A DNA stretch of 64,000 nucleotides from Druceiella hillmani. Lineage: Eukaryota; Arthropoda; Insecta; Lepidoptera; Hepialidae. Positions 39,169 to 52,600 of the stretch are shown piece by piece. The translations under genes and the position numbers were made by a program. The stretch lies in assembly GCA_039881145.1 (NCBI GenBank), contig JAYKKI010000074.1:7508001-7572000 (forward strand), written 5' to 3'. The number at the start of each line of letters is the position of its first letter. The first letter of the stretch is position 1. The notes under the pieces are model-generated. The model was given only the letters and a program-made list of their open reading frames with translations, was not told the DNA's origin and searched no databases.

Positions 39169-42100
39169 AAGATTAAATCCTTTTTATTATTTTGTGTAAT
39201 TTCCAGATATATTATATCTCAAAATTTAAACAATACGCTATCTCTCCACGAGTGCCACTATTTATATATTTTTTTACAATTTTCTCCCATTAACAGAACC
39301 CTATTTAATATTAATTATAGTAAGTTTTATAACTTAATTGTTATTAAATATTGTATAATATTAACTGTTATTAACAATTCTCTCATTATAAACAATTATT
39401 AAATATGATATTAAAAACAGCCTGTGCCCTAATACTGACATATCTTAATATGCTATCCTAATTTCATTACTCTGCTTTCTTCCTTTGTCATACTTTCCTT
39501 CGTTCTTTGCACTGTCTTTAATGTGCTATGTCTTTAATACTGTCTAAATTTTTCTGCGTTCTTAGATAAGTGTTTCTTGGAACATAATATTTTTTTGGTT
39601 TCATCCTTTAGTTTTTTTTGATGAAATAAATTGAAAATAAAATAAATAATTAGTTTATTCGTAATTTTCAGAATTTAATTTCCGTAAAACTTAACTCATC
39701 ATTTCGTATGCCTGATAATACCACGATCATGTTAGTATCAAGTCGTTGTTGTGCTTCGAATTTCTAAGCTCATTTCTATGACCACATAATTTAATTCCCT
39801 ATTCAGAATGAAATTGTAGTCGGAATTATAAATTAATGAATACTTTCGATATTAAAATAAAAACGAAAAGATTTAAATCTCTATTCAAAATTCCAGAGGA
39901 AGTGTACGGAACGGATAGGGCACTATGGTTTTCAACGGACGGCGCCTACTTGGCTATCGCAAGTTTCGATGACACGGAAGTTGAAACTTATTCTTACTAC
40001 ATGTACGGCGAGCCTGGAGATCCGGACAGCTTGTATCCAACGCTCCTCGACTTGAAGTACCCAAAGGTTAATATTTCATTATTAAAATTTGTTTTATTAA
40101 TCATTACACTTTAAGTTTTCGAATTTTGATGTCCAAATAGTAAAAACTGAACACACTCATAGCGATTTTTCGTTGTATTTCTGCCTTTACTTTTGTACTA
40201 TTCTAAAAATATACTTTAAATTTGAAGTAAATGTCTAATTTTCCGTAACATAGTAGTTCCGATAAATGGTGAAAATGCCATAAAACAAAGAAAATTTTTT
40301 ACCTAAACGGTTAATCGGTTAAAATAAACATTACTTTTATAAAATAAATACTTTACTGCATATTCGGAAAACAAAGTATACAAATGGCGCATTTAATACT
40401 ACTGTAAATTATAAAAATTATTATGAATAGAGCAAAGCTTTGGAAATATTCTTCAAAATCGTCGAATGAAAATAGACACCTAAGAATGCATTTATCCAAA
40501 ATGGAATGAGGCTGGTTTCATGCTTTGTTCCAAACTATTATGCACCAGTGAGAAGACACCTATTGTAGACCAGAGTCCCACCAAATTTGTCATAGCCTAA
40601 GTGCAATAATTGTACCTCCCACAGCAGTGCAGTAAACAGGTTTGCTTATCCACCTTTTTGAATAGATATTCCAGAAATTCCGACCTCGAAAGACGTTCAC
40701 CCTCTAAATGGTGGCCAGTAAACTCAATGTCAACATTTTAACTATTGATTTAGCATAGACTGCGCAAAACCGGCCACGGCTTTGGATACGCACAGGGCGA
40801 AGTATGTAGAATTATCCATAAAAATGGAGGACTGTATCACTAACGTTACTTTCGGAATTTCATGAAATCGCCAAATAAGTTTAACATATCGCAAATTTTG
40901 AGTTTTTATATTGTAAATGAGTACTGATCGTGAGATCCTAGGTGGCAAATACGAAGGATAAAAAAAATTATTTTGACGCCTAAAAAAAAGAAAAATTCAT
41001 TTCTGAAATCGTTACATGTTTTTTTTTAGTTTTCTTAAAATGGTCTTTCATATAAATGTCCCAACATATGTTTAAATGTATTGATATCAATCACAAAACA
41101 TGGATAAGATTAAATTAAAAAATCTTAAAAGTTGTTATTACAAAAATGTAAGATAAATGAACGAATGGTACCGACATAATGATTAAGGTCTCGTATTAAT
41201 CAACGACTACGTACTAGCAGCCATCATTCCATTCCATCATCAGCCATCATTGCCAAGAAATAATAATCAACTAAAGAAAAGTTAACTGCAATTAATACAT
41301 AATAACAATTTGAAAGTATGTTCATGTGTATTACCATAATTCGCATTAAGATATTCATATTACGGCCACTTAAATAGAATTCGTGACACACTTAATTTCA
41401 AGAAATAATTTCTTGGGTAAAATGACATGAAGTAACAAAATTTATGAGAAAATCAGCTTGCAAATCAGTATTAGTGTTTTGACCAAACATATCGTTACTG
41501 GGCTGTTGTTCTAATAAAGTTTTCTAGCTTTCAATGTAAACTATACCTAGGTTTCAATGGCCGAAAATGTAGAGGCTGGAACTTCAAAATCATTTAAACC
41601 TGCTTTCGAGTCGCACCCAAATATTTTTTGTGTAGAGATTTTGATAGAGATTACACAAAGGAACAAAAGATTCAGATTTACTTGGTATTTTTTTTAACTT
41701 TAGTAGTTCGTATTTTCCCTCATTCAGGATCGTAAAATATTCTCAAAGCCCCGATTACAGCGCTCGGCACTGGCTCGTGTTTGAGGACGTCATAATATTG
41801 TTCTCAATACGCGCCATTGGCTGTGCGAGAGACAGTCTTTTAAAGTATATTTTAAAAAAATTAATTTAAATGAATAAGCAAAACCTCGTTTAGATGGAAC
41901 ATCTCTATACACGGTGTCCGGAAATAGATGTCGGACAAAGAAAGAGGCTGTACGTTGGCTATAAAGGAATAAATTGTAGTTCAAATAGAATTTATAAGCC
42001 GCCCTTTTTATATTACACATAGCTCTTTTTAATACTCTCAATACTTGGTCGGAGTGCGGTGTTTACCCGCAGTGGCGATGTCTTCGCAGTTATTCCCTTG

Positions 42101-45100
42101 CAGCGCTGAACAATGTGCGCAAGTATTGTGTGTACGGAAAAGATGGTAAATAATTACTATTTTTTAGTCAAGTTATAACGTCTTTCTTTATTCGACACTT
42201 TTTCCCGGACACCGTTTATATCGAAAAAAAGTGAATCAATATCAATATGTTTAACTCTTTAGGTGGGGACAAAAAATCCTAATGTTCGTTTGCGCGTAAT
42301 AAACTTGCAAGAAGCAATGAGTTCGGCTGACCCAACACCGTTGTGGATTCCCCTCGAGTATCCCGATATCGTGACGGAGGACCATATCTTGGGAGCGGTT
42401 CAATGGTTGAATGCCAACGAAATCGCAGCACAATGGCTCAATCGGCGTCAGAACTTGAGCGTTCTAAATGTGTGCACTATAGGAACGTGGGAATGCGTAC
42501 AGGTAAGTAATTTAATTTAATATTGTAATATTACCCAAAGAAAACATCTTACCAGGAAACTAAATTCACAGAACATAGACAGAACAAAGCTATCAAAGAA
42601 AATCAAACATTCTATTCCTATTTCCGAAAAAAGCCACAGCAAAATACAAAAAAAATTTGCATCAACAAAAATATTCAAATACTCTATAATTATTTTTTAA
42701 ATAGTCGCAATATTGACTGTACTGCGCCCTAAAATGATAAGATTAAAAAACGACCAGTTCAATAAAAATAAAATGAATATAAAACAGATTTTTAATGCAT
42801 ATTACATACAGGATATTTTAAAGCTATCATATGAAGTATAATAATATTACTTCAATTTTGAATATATTTGGCGTTAATATTGTAGAAATTCATTATTCTT
42901 AATTAAATGAAACTATGTGATCTAGTATTATTTCTACTTTCTTTAAGTTCTTTACCACGACCTAGATTTCGTTGTATTACAACATTTTCAGGTAGGCTAT
43001 TAGCAAAGATTCCTTTTTGCTAATAGCCCCAGAGATTAGCAAAGATTCATCTTTGCTAATAGCCCACCTGAAGATGTTGTAATACAACGAAACCTAGGTC
43101 GTGGTAAAGAACTTAAAGAAAGTAGAAATAATACTGCATCCACGTAGTTTCATTTATTGAGATTACTTCAATACATAAAATTGTTTGCTACAGTCGAATT
43201 TTTCGCTGCTAATGAATATAACTTGTTGTAACGACAGAATAATAATCCATGTGTAACCTACATATGCAAATATACCGTATGATATGTATACTTGACAATC
43301 ATCATCATATCGCAAACAGATTTCGTATTCTCCGGTATGAATGATCATATAAAATGATCATGATAAAAATCAGTTAACGTGTTGGGGAAAAATTATAATA
43401 AGTATATCCTCAACCAAATGGAGTATGAGTTGATGGTAGAAGAATCAATTATAACCAGGCCCCTCTTTTCCATTGGGCACTCTAAACAAGTTCCCAGGGC
43501 CCGCGATTTAGGGGCTGTCTAGTTCCTGCCAGATCACCCCCGATAACCGATATTAGCAATAAATATACCTACCTATTTCGCAAAAATCATACGATAATTA
43601 CTGACTATAATACCTACTTACTTCTTAGCTTTTTTGGTATTCTAATGAATAATGAGCCTAAACTGCCAACACTGTCTGGCTGCTTACCTACAAGACGATT
43701 CCCCTAAATTATTTGTGTTATGTAGTTAATAGCGACGTAAAACGGAACGCGACCTACCAAAGTTAACAGACTCGATGATAGGGACGTCTGCTGCGAACAT
43801 AAATTCGATTGGCCGGTATTCCCCTTTTACACGCACTGTCTTGTCGTTCGCGACTGAACGTTAAATCGTCGTTTGACTGTTTTGTTTTATGTTCGCGATT
43901 GTTTTCCGTGTAAGAAAATAATAAATACTGAATTAAAATAAAAAACGTCGAAACGCTTATATCCTAGTGGATTGGAAAAAAGGAAAAAAGCTGCACATAA
44001 GAAACGAGTAATTGAAAAGCTACCAAAATTTACATTTTTTTTCTGTAAGTGGTAATCAAATAAAAATTAAAAGTCGTGTCGACAACAAATTGCGGGAACT
44101 TAAGACTCTTCTTGTTCTACCCTAACTTCTATCAATTTAAGAAAAGAGATTAAATCAGATTGTACAGAAACAGAAAGCGGCAGTCCCTATGGCGAAAATG
44201 CAACAACTTCGATTACTTCACCGACCACTGTTTCAGTTGAACAACAACAGTTTTCCTACCCAAAAAAACACGACCCGGCTTACTTCAATGAAGATTTTAC
44301 AAAAGAAAAACCATAAAATTCGGATTCGTAACAATTTTTACCAATATCGTCAGAATTCTGCGGGGCCCGCATATTTTCAAAATAAAAATTAAGACTTTTC
44401 CGAGGGATCCAAAAGTTAAAGAGAAGCAGATAAGAAACTAATAACTAGATATTTAAATAATCATATTTAATCGAAAATTGACGAACAACGAAAGCGTCGA
44501 AAGGAAATGATTTCTTGATTTGTCTTCGAAGAAATATGTAATTTGTTTTTCATACTACTTATTTAATTTTTCCGATATAAACCTATGCTCTCCGAGTGGA
44601 TGAAATGACTAGAAGTACATTAATTACATAATTCTAATACATGAAAATAGTCCAGCACGTCGACAATCTATGATGACTTAAGTTTCACGAAGTAAAGCAC
44701 TTGGTAGAATAGATCTAGACTTGTTATCTCAATATCAAAAAAGCGAATTACTGGAGAAATGTACTTAAATGGATTGTCACAGCTGTAAAATTGTTGGCAT
44801 TGAGAGGGGTTTCATTTCCCAATGACAATGAAATCCTTGGATCTCCCAACAATGGAAATTATTTAGTATGTGTGGAGTTATTAAGTGAATTTAATCCATT
44901 TCTTTCATATTACTTAAATAAATTTGGAAATTCTGAAAAAAGAAACATTTCTCACTTATTATGAAAATATTTGTAATGAGTTTATTGACATAATGGGAAA
45001 ACAGGTATCAAAAAAATTATAAATGAAGTTTAATTAGCAAAATACTTTCCCATTAGCGTTGACAGCACGCCCATATCCATGCCGCTGGATTGGAGGCAAA

Positions 45101-48100
45101 AATGTATTAATGAAAATTTAAAAAAACTAATTCTATTTCTGGAATATATCATCTTTTCAAAGAAAACAAAATTGAATACACGCTTCCAAATATAGACATT
45201 GCATTAAGAATCTTTTTAAGCATGATGGTAACTAACTGCAGTGGGGAACGCTCCTTCTCCAAATTGAAAATAATAAAAAATATATTAAGAAGTACAATGC
45301 TTCAAGAAAGCTGGACTAATTTGTCACCGATGTCCACAGAATGTGATGTGCTCAAAGACATGGACTATGAAAAAGTGATTGATGATTTGGCTTGTCTTAA
45401 AGATAGAAGGGTACCTTTTCAATCAACTTAAATTTTTAAGTGCTAGGTAACCGGATTATGTTACAATTATTATTCATTTAATTTGACTGTAAAGAAATAA
45501 AAATGACAGTTGTATAAATCTGGAATTTCGCTTACCTACTCCTTTTGCCTGTTTTAATAACATAATCCTGATTATAATGACATAAATACTCCTGATTACA
45601 TTTTACTATATATTGCTTAAATTTTGAGATAAACTTTTAATATTTATTGCTTTGCTTTTAAGTTTTTCAAGTATCGCAATGTATTACCAAAATGTTCAAA
45701 ATATACCGTATGGGCATTTCCCATGTGATGCGAGTAAAATAATGACAACATGCATAATTTAAGCAATGGTGACGGTGATGGTGACAACATAACTTAAGCA
45801 ATGGTGACTAACGAAGTGATGATCACACTTGGGGATGTGCAAATTACGGAAATTAACAGAATATTCCGATTAAGCTAATGTAATTTTTTAAATCTGTGTA
45901 TCCAGGAAGTAGTCAAAGAGGAGCATAACGGTTGGATTTCACCAGGCATACCAAATTTTATTAACGGAGGGAACACCTTCGTGGAGCTAACCTGGCAATC
46001 CCAACCACCCGATTACAGCAACGCCTGGCCCCACATAGTGGTCAACACTAGATCCGGTGGTACAGTGACCTCGGTGCCCATGACATCGGGTAGTTATTCT
46101 GTGGAGTCGATCGTCGGTCACACCGCTGACCTTAATAAATTGTGAGTATGTTTTTGAGGGTTATTTCTGTTTCTTACTTAGAAATTATTGTTTATCTACT
46201 GTCCTACATTCAAGCTAATCTTTTTCGGTAGTATTGTCTTCTACAATACTGTAATATAAAAATAACTAATAAAAACCGTCCCAAAATTTCGAGCAAAAAT
46301 TATTATAAAATTGACATTAAATGTGCAGCAAAATAATGTAAGCACTTCCTTTAAATAAATATTTTCACATTGAAGCCGGCGCTCCCGATGATTCACATAC
46401 TACCTTTACGCAACAGAAGAAACTACGTGTTCATTCCTCACCAAGTATTTTCAACCAAGATATATTAAGATTTCACTATTTCGTCATTATTGCCATTGGA
46501 CATGGACACATATTTCCAGCAGAACTACCATTTTCTGACTACCGGTTATTCCCATTTTGAACATTCGTTGTATTTTAGTCATGTGGCAAAATTTTCAAAA
46601 CAGAATACTTACGGAATCACATCGATGTCCGTCCATCTGTCTTTCATAGGCGTTTTTCTCGAAAGCTATTCAGCGTAAAAAATTAAAATAGCACAATCGT
46701 AGAGTATAGTGGCCCAATTATGAATGTGAACCATACAAAATCCAATTTTCATTCTTGGGATTAATTTCAGGAGAGTGAACTGGGAAATTGAAAAAATTAT
46801 GGGTTCGTTTAGGACCGCAAATGAAATCTTACAGACTAACGAATTCAACAATATTTATGATATATTTTTTTCAGAATTTGTTTAAACATTTATTGAGGAA
46901 AATGCATGAAAATTTCCCTCCCCACTTTTATCCTCAAAATATCGCTCAGAAAAATCATAAAACATTGAGAACTAGATATAGATTGAACCAAAATTACCAG
47001 GATTGAAAAATTTTAATGCAATTAATTGACCAAACACCTAAACAACTTGTTTACTTCCTTCACTCTGCTGAACCATTGGTCTGAGAGAAACAAGTTTTCT
47101 ATAAAAAAAATATTTCTCACGATCTAAGGAAGAACTTTTATCCTTACGCATTTTTTGGAACGCTACCATCGCTTCTGGATGCTGATTTTTTACTTTTGCT
47201 GGTATCCAAAGTCGAGAGCAGCGCTGCACGTAGTATTATCGGAGTGCATTACTATTAATAATATAATAATGCTACTGGCACGAAAAATTAATTGGGCAAA
47301 TATAGTTTTGCATTTGACCATTTTTTATATTGAAACCACCGACGGGTAATGTTAGAGATTATATGAAACGTCTTTAGATTCATCAAATCGGTATTATGAA
47401 ACATGAATTATTGATAAAAGTTTTGTTTTTTTTTCTTAAAAATATCCCCTCCACATTTCGTACGTTCACTATAAAAAATTAGAAACTTTGGGTTATATTA
47501 TTTTATTAATACCCATCTAATCTTTACATAATTAGTGCTTATTATTTGACAACGATAAAACCAAGGTTATCAATTTCTTCCGAGCTACCACTATTAAATA
47601 AGAATTACCTAACACAAAATCGCACGCTCGTGATCTAATGAAAGCTTCCAATCTTTTTTATTACAAAAATCCCTATCCGCATTAGCCTCTTATAATCACA
47701 ATTTTTAATGATCGTTAATTTAGAAGAAGCACCTCGAAAATTCACATGTAAAATCTGTATCGAAAAAGGGATCGCGAGTCGATTATTCTGTCAAGAAATT
47801 GATTTTCTACTGCAGATATGTTCATTGCTAGGGAAAAGTGATAGAAAAATTTGTAGAAATTCAGTGTTCTCAGCCAAATCAAGATTCCATAGCACTTCAA
47901 CTATCTGAAGAAAGCTATTCGCTTGTGCTATATTTACTATCCTCGAACTATGTTTTATTGATATCCGGTTCAATTTCACGTAATTGAATCCGGCCAATTA
48001 AACTAAACGCTCGCAACTCCCGATGGCCTGTTCAACACGATTTTTTCTGCTCTTTAAAAATGTGTTACATACAATATTTTTTGAACTTAGTGTATCATTT

Positions 48101-49552
48101 CAAATGTTTATTTCTCCAATTTGAGTATTTTAAAAAATCATTAATCAATATTTTAATCAATTTACTTCGTTTCGCTTACTATCTACAAATCTTTACTTAT
48201 TTACTGTGAATACATATTTGAAATATAAAATTGTCTACGGGAGGTTCGTATACACCACACGAGAGACAATCATCTTTGCTATTAAACGACTTCACACTAA
48301 CATTTTAATTGTCTGTGAGAACATATTACCGAATAAAGTGATTGAAATAATTCTTGATGTTACAAAAAATTAAAATATTCGAGTTTTTATGAAAGCATTT
48401 GACTTTATTAATTTTTATGGCACGACCTCATTTCGAAGTTTCTTTTTCCCCTCAAGCTTCTACCTTCGCACGGCGCAGGACCAGGCTTGGATTCGTCACT
48501 TGTATTGGACGGACGGAACGACAGACTCTTGCATCAGCTGCTCACTGGTGTTGCCCGAGGGCGGCGAATGCACGAGGGCGAGCGCTACTGCAAGCGTCAA
48601 TGCACGTTACCTCACGTTAACTTGCGTCGGCCACGACGAACCAGCCCTTACCATCATTTTAGATGGAGAGGTGAATAATTAATAAAATTTGCTTATAAAA
48701 ATATTATCTCTGCTTACATATGAAAAAACTGAAAGTAAATTACGAAGATAATGAATTCACGATTATGGGAACGACTAAACTGCACAAAATTACGATTAAG
48801 GAATCATTTTGACAACTTTTTGGGAACATCTTACAAAGTTTGTTTTTTCTTCTAATCTACCCTCAATAATGACAGTCCCATAATGCCAGAAAACAAAGGA
48901 AAGAAATTGCTGCATAGTACACTGTAATTTGCTCATTATTTGAATCTTTAAAGTCAATTATTGCACTGCCAGCACGTTATGTGCATTGCCAGTAGACATG
49001 TTTAATATGCTTATTAATTATTATTTGGCCACGAATCCGCCATGTCTAACTGACACTGAGCCGGGTAAACACGCTGTGAACGAACTGCTTTGCATTTGGA
49101 GTGGATGCGATAAAAATCACGGGCAAAGATATTGGAAGACCTTAGGGCGGGCCGCGCGTGTTTTCTAATATCTTTGATCACGGGCGTCGATGGTGGCGTG
49201 GCGTCTTCATAAACATCTAATGGGGCATAGGTGAACACTTGCTCGTTATACTTTCAATCTGTTTCATTTCAATACATTGATATGAAACAGAGCATGGACA
49301 CTTTAAATTTTCTCAACAAAATTTACCAAACAATTCAAGAGAGTTACGGCCACCACCAAGGTCTAAGCGCCAGAAAACTCCATTGTTAGTGGCTAAATGT
49401 TTACTTAATTATTTATTAAAACGTTAAATAAATCCACGTACCAAATACGAACGTTACTTTGTAATCTTTTTCTTTGGTGAACTTTTATAGCACATCATTT
49501 TTTGATGACAAATTTTCTTTATCACATTAGCGTTGGAATAACCACACCAAGA

Positions 49553-49604
<52 letters not shown>

Positions 49605-52600
49605 GGGGCGGCGTTTTTAAGTTCGCGGAATGGAAAGGTAGGCCATTAATAAAGGTGATTAACGGAATGATACCTAGTTAAGTAACTCATTAATAGTATA
49701 AATACCAAGTTTTATCATAATCAGATCATTAGTCTTAGAACTATCGGCGAACAAACAACTCAATCTTGAAGAAAGTCTGAACTATGGAAAAAATCGAGTA
49801 CCGCGCCGTTATAAAGTTCCTTACCAAGCAAGAAAAGTCGGTTCAAACCATACTGAAAGAGATGGCATCCGTTTACGAGGGCTCTTGCCCGGGTAAAACC
49901 ATGGTTTACAAGTGGCATAGTCTCTTTTAAACAGGGTAGAGACTCACTCGAAGACGACCCACGCCCCGGTTATAAAGATTTTTCCATAATTAGACGGATT
50001 ATAAAGGTTTTTCCATAACCGGAAAATACTATGCGTCAATTATAGAGAGGTTGAAAGAAGTAATAAAAGAAAAAAGAAGGGGAAAATTGACCAAAGGTGT
50101 CCTGCTTTTGTACGACAACGCGCCCGTTCACACGAGCCGCGTTGCGCTGACCACCCTGCACAAGATAGGCTTTGATATTTTGGAACACCCACCCTACAGT
50201 CCTGACCTGGCTCCCAGTAATTATTATTTGCTCCCAAACCTTAAAAAAAAACTTCGTGGAAAGAAATTTTCAAGCGATGAAGAAGTGAAGAACGCAGTTT
50301 CAGCTTATTTTTCGAGCAGACGAAACATTTTTTTATGAAGGTATACATAAGCTAATTGAAAGATCTGAAAAATGTATTAGGGTAGCAGGTGAATATATTA
50401 AATGAATGTTATATATTAAAAATTGTTTAAAAAGAAAAATAATTTTGCATTTTTATTCTCACTCCTTATCTTCCATTTCGCGAACTTAAAAACGCCCCCT
50501 CGTATGTATCTAATTCTCACATATACGTTAATGAGTATTATCTATACAACAATATATGTTTATATAATGATATGTATATAGTTGTTTTCCTCATTTTTCA
50601 TAACACTTTCTTATTACTACAGTCAACATAAATATGAGGACATGCAACGCGTCATGGGGAAGGTAGGATGATAATATTCAAACAAATCAAATGTTAATTT
50701 GGTGGCCAACCTTAGCAACAGCATATATCTAATAATCAACTACCTATTTTCTATTTTAAAACTTCTTTTTAATATGCAGACCCACGAACAAATACTTGTG
50801 TGGGCTGACAATGCAGCTTTGCGCGGAAGACTTGCCGAATACCAGTCTCAACGATCCTTCATCACGACAGTGACGCTGGATGACGGCCTGGAGGCACCCG
50901 TCCGTTTTATACTACCCACTGACCTGAATCTCGATGATCCAGACACCAAGTACCCTGTCATTGTTTACGTTTACAGTGGCCCAAACACAGTCGCCGTTCA
51001 AGATTCATTTTCTATTGGTAAATTTCATGCATATTATTTTTTTATATTAGGTACTTGTATTTAAACCAAAATTACATCCTTAACTAAGCCAAATTACACC
51101 AAAATATATAAAACTGTGGTCAATAAAACTATTACGGAATATGAAATATCTGCATGGATCTAAAGAATCAATTATATTTTAATATTTTAATAATTATATG
51201 TATGTATATGTGTATATATATTTATATTTTAATAATTATATGTATTTCAATAATTTTATCTGACAGAATAAGTTGGACGCTATAAATATGCTGCCCAATC
51301 GACCCTTACTAAATTGGTACTTAATATTGTAACAAACGAACGAACGAACCTTGAAAGTAATCAGTCTTTCTAATATAGTTTTCATTAGATAATATTTTGA
51401 CATGATTAAATAAAAATATTACGTAATGAAAATTATACATATTTCATATATTTTTGCCAACAAATCCCGCTTTACATTAAAACAACGGTGTACATATAGT
51501 AATATTACACAAAGTGATTGCAATCAAACTCGCACAATGGAGGTACCTGCTACCAATGATGTAATATTATACAGAAATAACATTAGTGATCTATGCGATC
51601 CTCAAAAAATTCTTAATTTGTTTCAACCTTAATACAACTATCACTTTTATATATATGTGCTATCCTGAATTTTATTCTTCATTATTCGCATCTAGTGCTA
51701 ATTGGAGTATATTATCTCTGTCACACCGGTGCTACAAGCGCACACCAACTCGGCAATATCATTTAAATTAGATTTTCAAGTGTGTAAAGATGAAAGACGT
51801 CGCGGTAATTAAGTGAAATATTTTACATAACAAAGATAAATTCACTAAATATCAGCCCTGTCAGAGCATTTTTCTATTTCCAACTTCTCATAAAATTAAA
51901 ATCAGCTATCCTAGAGTCTTGTAAAATCACCTGAAGTATTTTATTTAGTTACTTAGCAATTGGTTATCAAAATTTGATGAATTTGAGGTAATTTAGGAGT
52001 TATTATTTTTTCATCATACATTCATGTTTTTCCAGCACTGGCCAAATTATTTTCCGATTAAGAATTATATTGAAGCTGGTATTATCACCAATGAAAACTG
52101 GACGGTTCTTGTGTCATATTCTCATTTCCAATTTAAACTAATTACACAATTGCAGGCCTTGAAACAATTTTTAATGGACTCCTCGATAACAACAGATCGA
52201 TAATCTACCTTGACTTATAGTTTCGGGAAATTTTTCAGTTAGATCCGGATGTTGTTTCATAAACAAGTTATATTTAATACCTTATCTTCCACATTTAAGT
52301 GTTTTTTCTACCATTGTATTTGGTTATATTATTTTTACAAACACATTTATGAAATCACTACGTTTTCTTCGAAAACCACACTTTTGCAGTTTGCCCCAGC
52401 CAGTCAACTAGAACTAGTTCCTCTTTTTTATTTAATATTGTATCTTTTCCTGTGACAACATCATCCATCCGTCCTTTATATATTCTGCGTACTTACCCGT
52501 ACACTTAGAGCTATTTTTTGTCATTTTATAAAAGTGTTTTAGAAGTATAACGTTCTTTATTGCAATTAATTAATGTACAAGTCTTAATAAATAGTAAATA

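Larger units (their letters stand above)
37610..39896 (+). other. DPP4-like intron 6
   Basis: Contains a mariner-like transposase relic (minus strand, 38340-39105) and a (TA)n tract (39112-39164). The rest is AT-rich with no recognised gene. Short duplications (TTATTCAGGTCTA three times near 37848-37885) are visible. Confidence 0.6.
42859..43160. mobile_element. Hammerhead-bearing inverted-repeat element, copy C (fullest)
   Basis: The left end reads AATATATTTGGCGTTAATATTG and TTAATTAAATGAAACTATGTG, then TTTACCACGACCTAGATTTCG and the turn. The centre contains three versions of AGCAAAGATT/AATCTTTGCT that themselves fold back. The right arm mirrors the left to ATAATACTGCATCCACGTAG and TTTCATTT. 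Each arm contains a hammerhead-like motif. Confidence 0.9.
42503..45905 (+). other. DPP4-like intron 8
   Basis: Holds copy C of the hammerhead-bearing element (42859-43160) and a hAT relic (43495-45431). GGTGACGGTGATGGTGAC-type duplication occurs near 45767. No exon recognised. Confidence 0.6.
48671..50779 (+). other. DPP4-like intron 10
   Basis: Carries a (TA)n tract (49558-49603) and a deleted mariner element (49604-50502). A 40-bp exon-like stretch with good splice sites at 50623-50662 would shift the frame and is not needed. A GC-richer minus-strand frame at 49014-49238 has no similarity. Confidence 0.65.

Noticed and set aside
50623..50662. 40-bp stretch with good acceptor and donor, reading [13 protein letters not shown]
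   Set aside because: Exon 10 (phase 0) joins exon 11 (phase 0) directly with family-like spacing ([15 protein letters not shown]). This piece needs phase 2 and would shift the frame.
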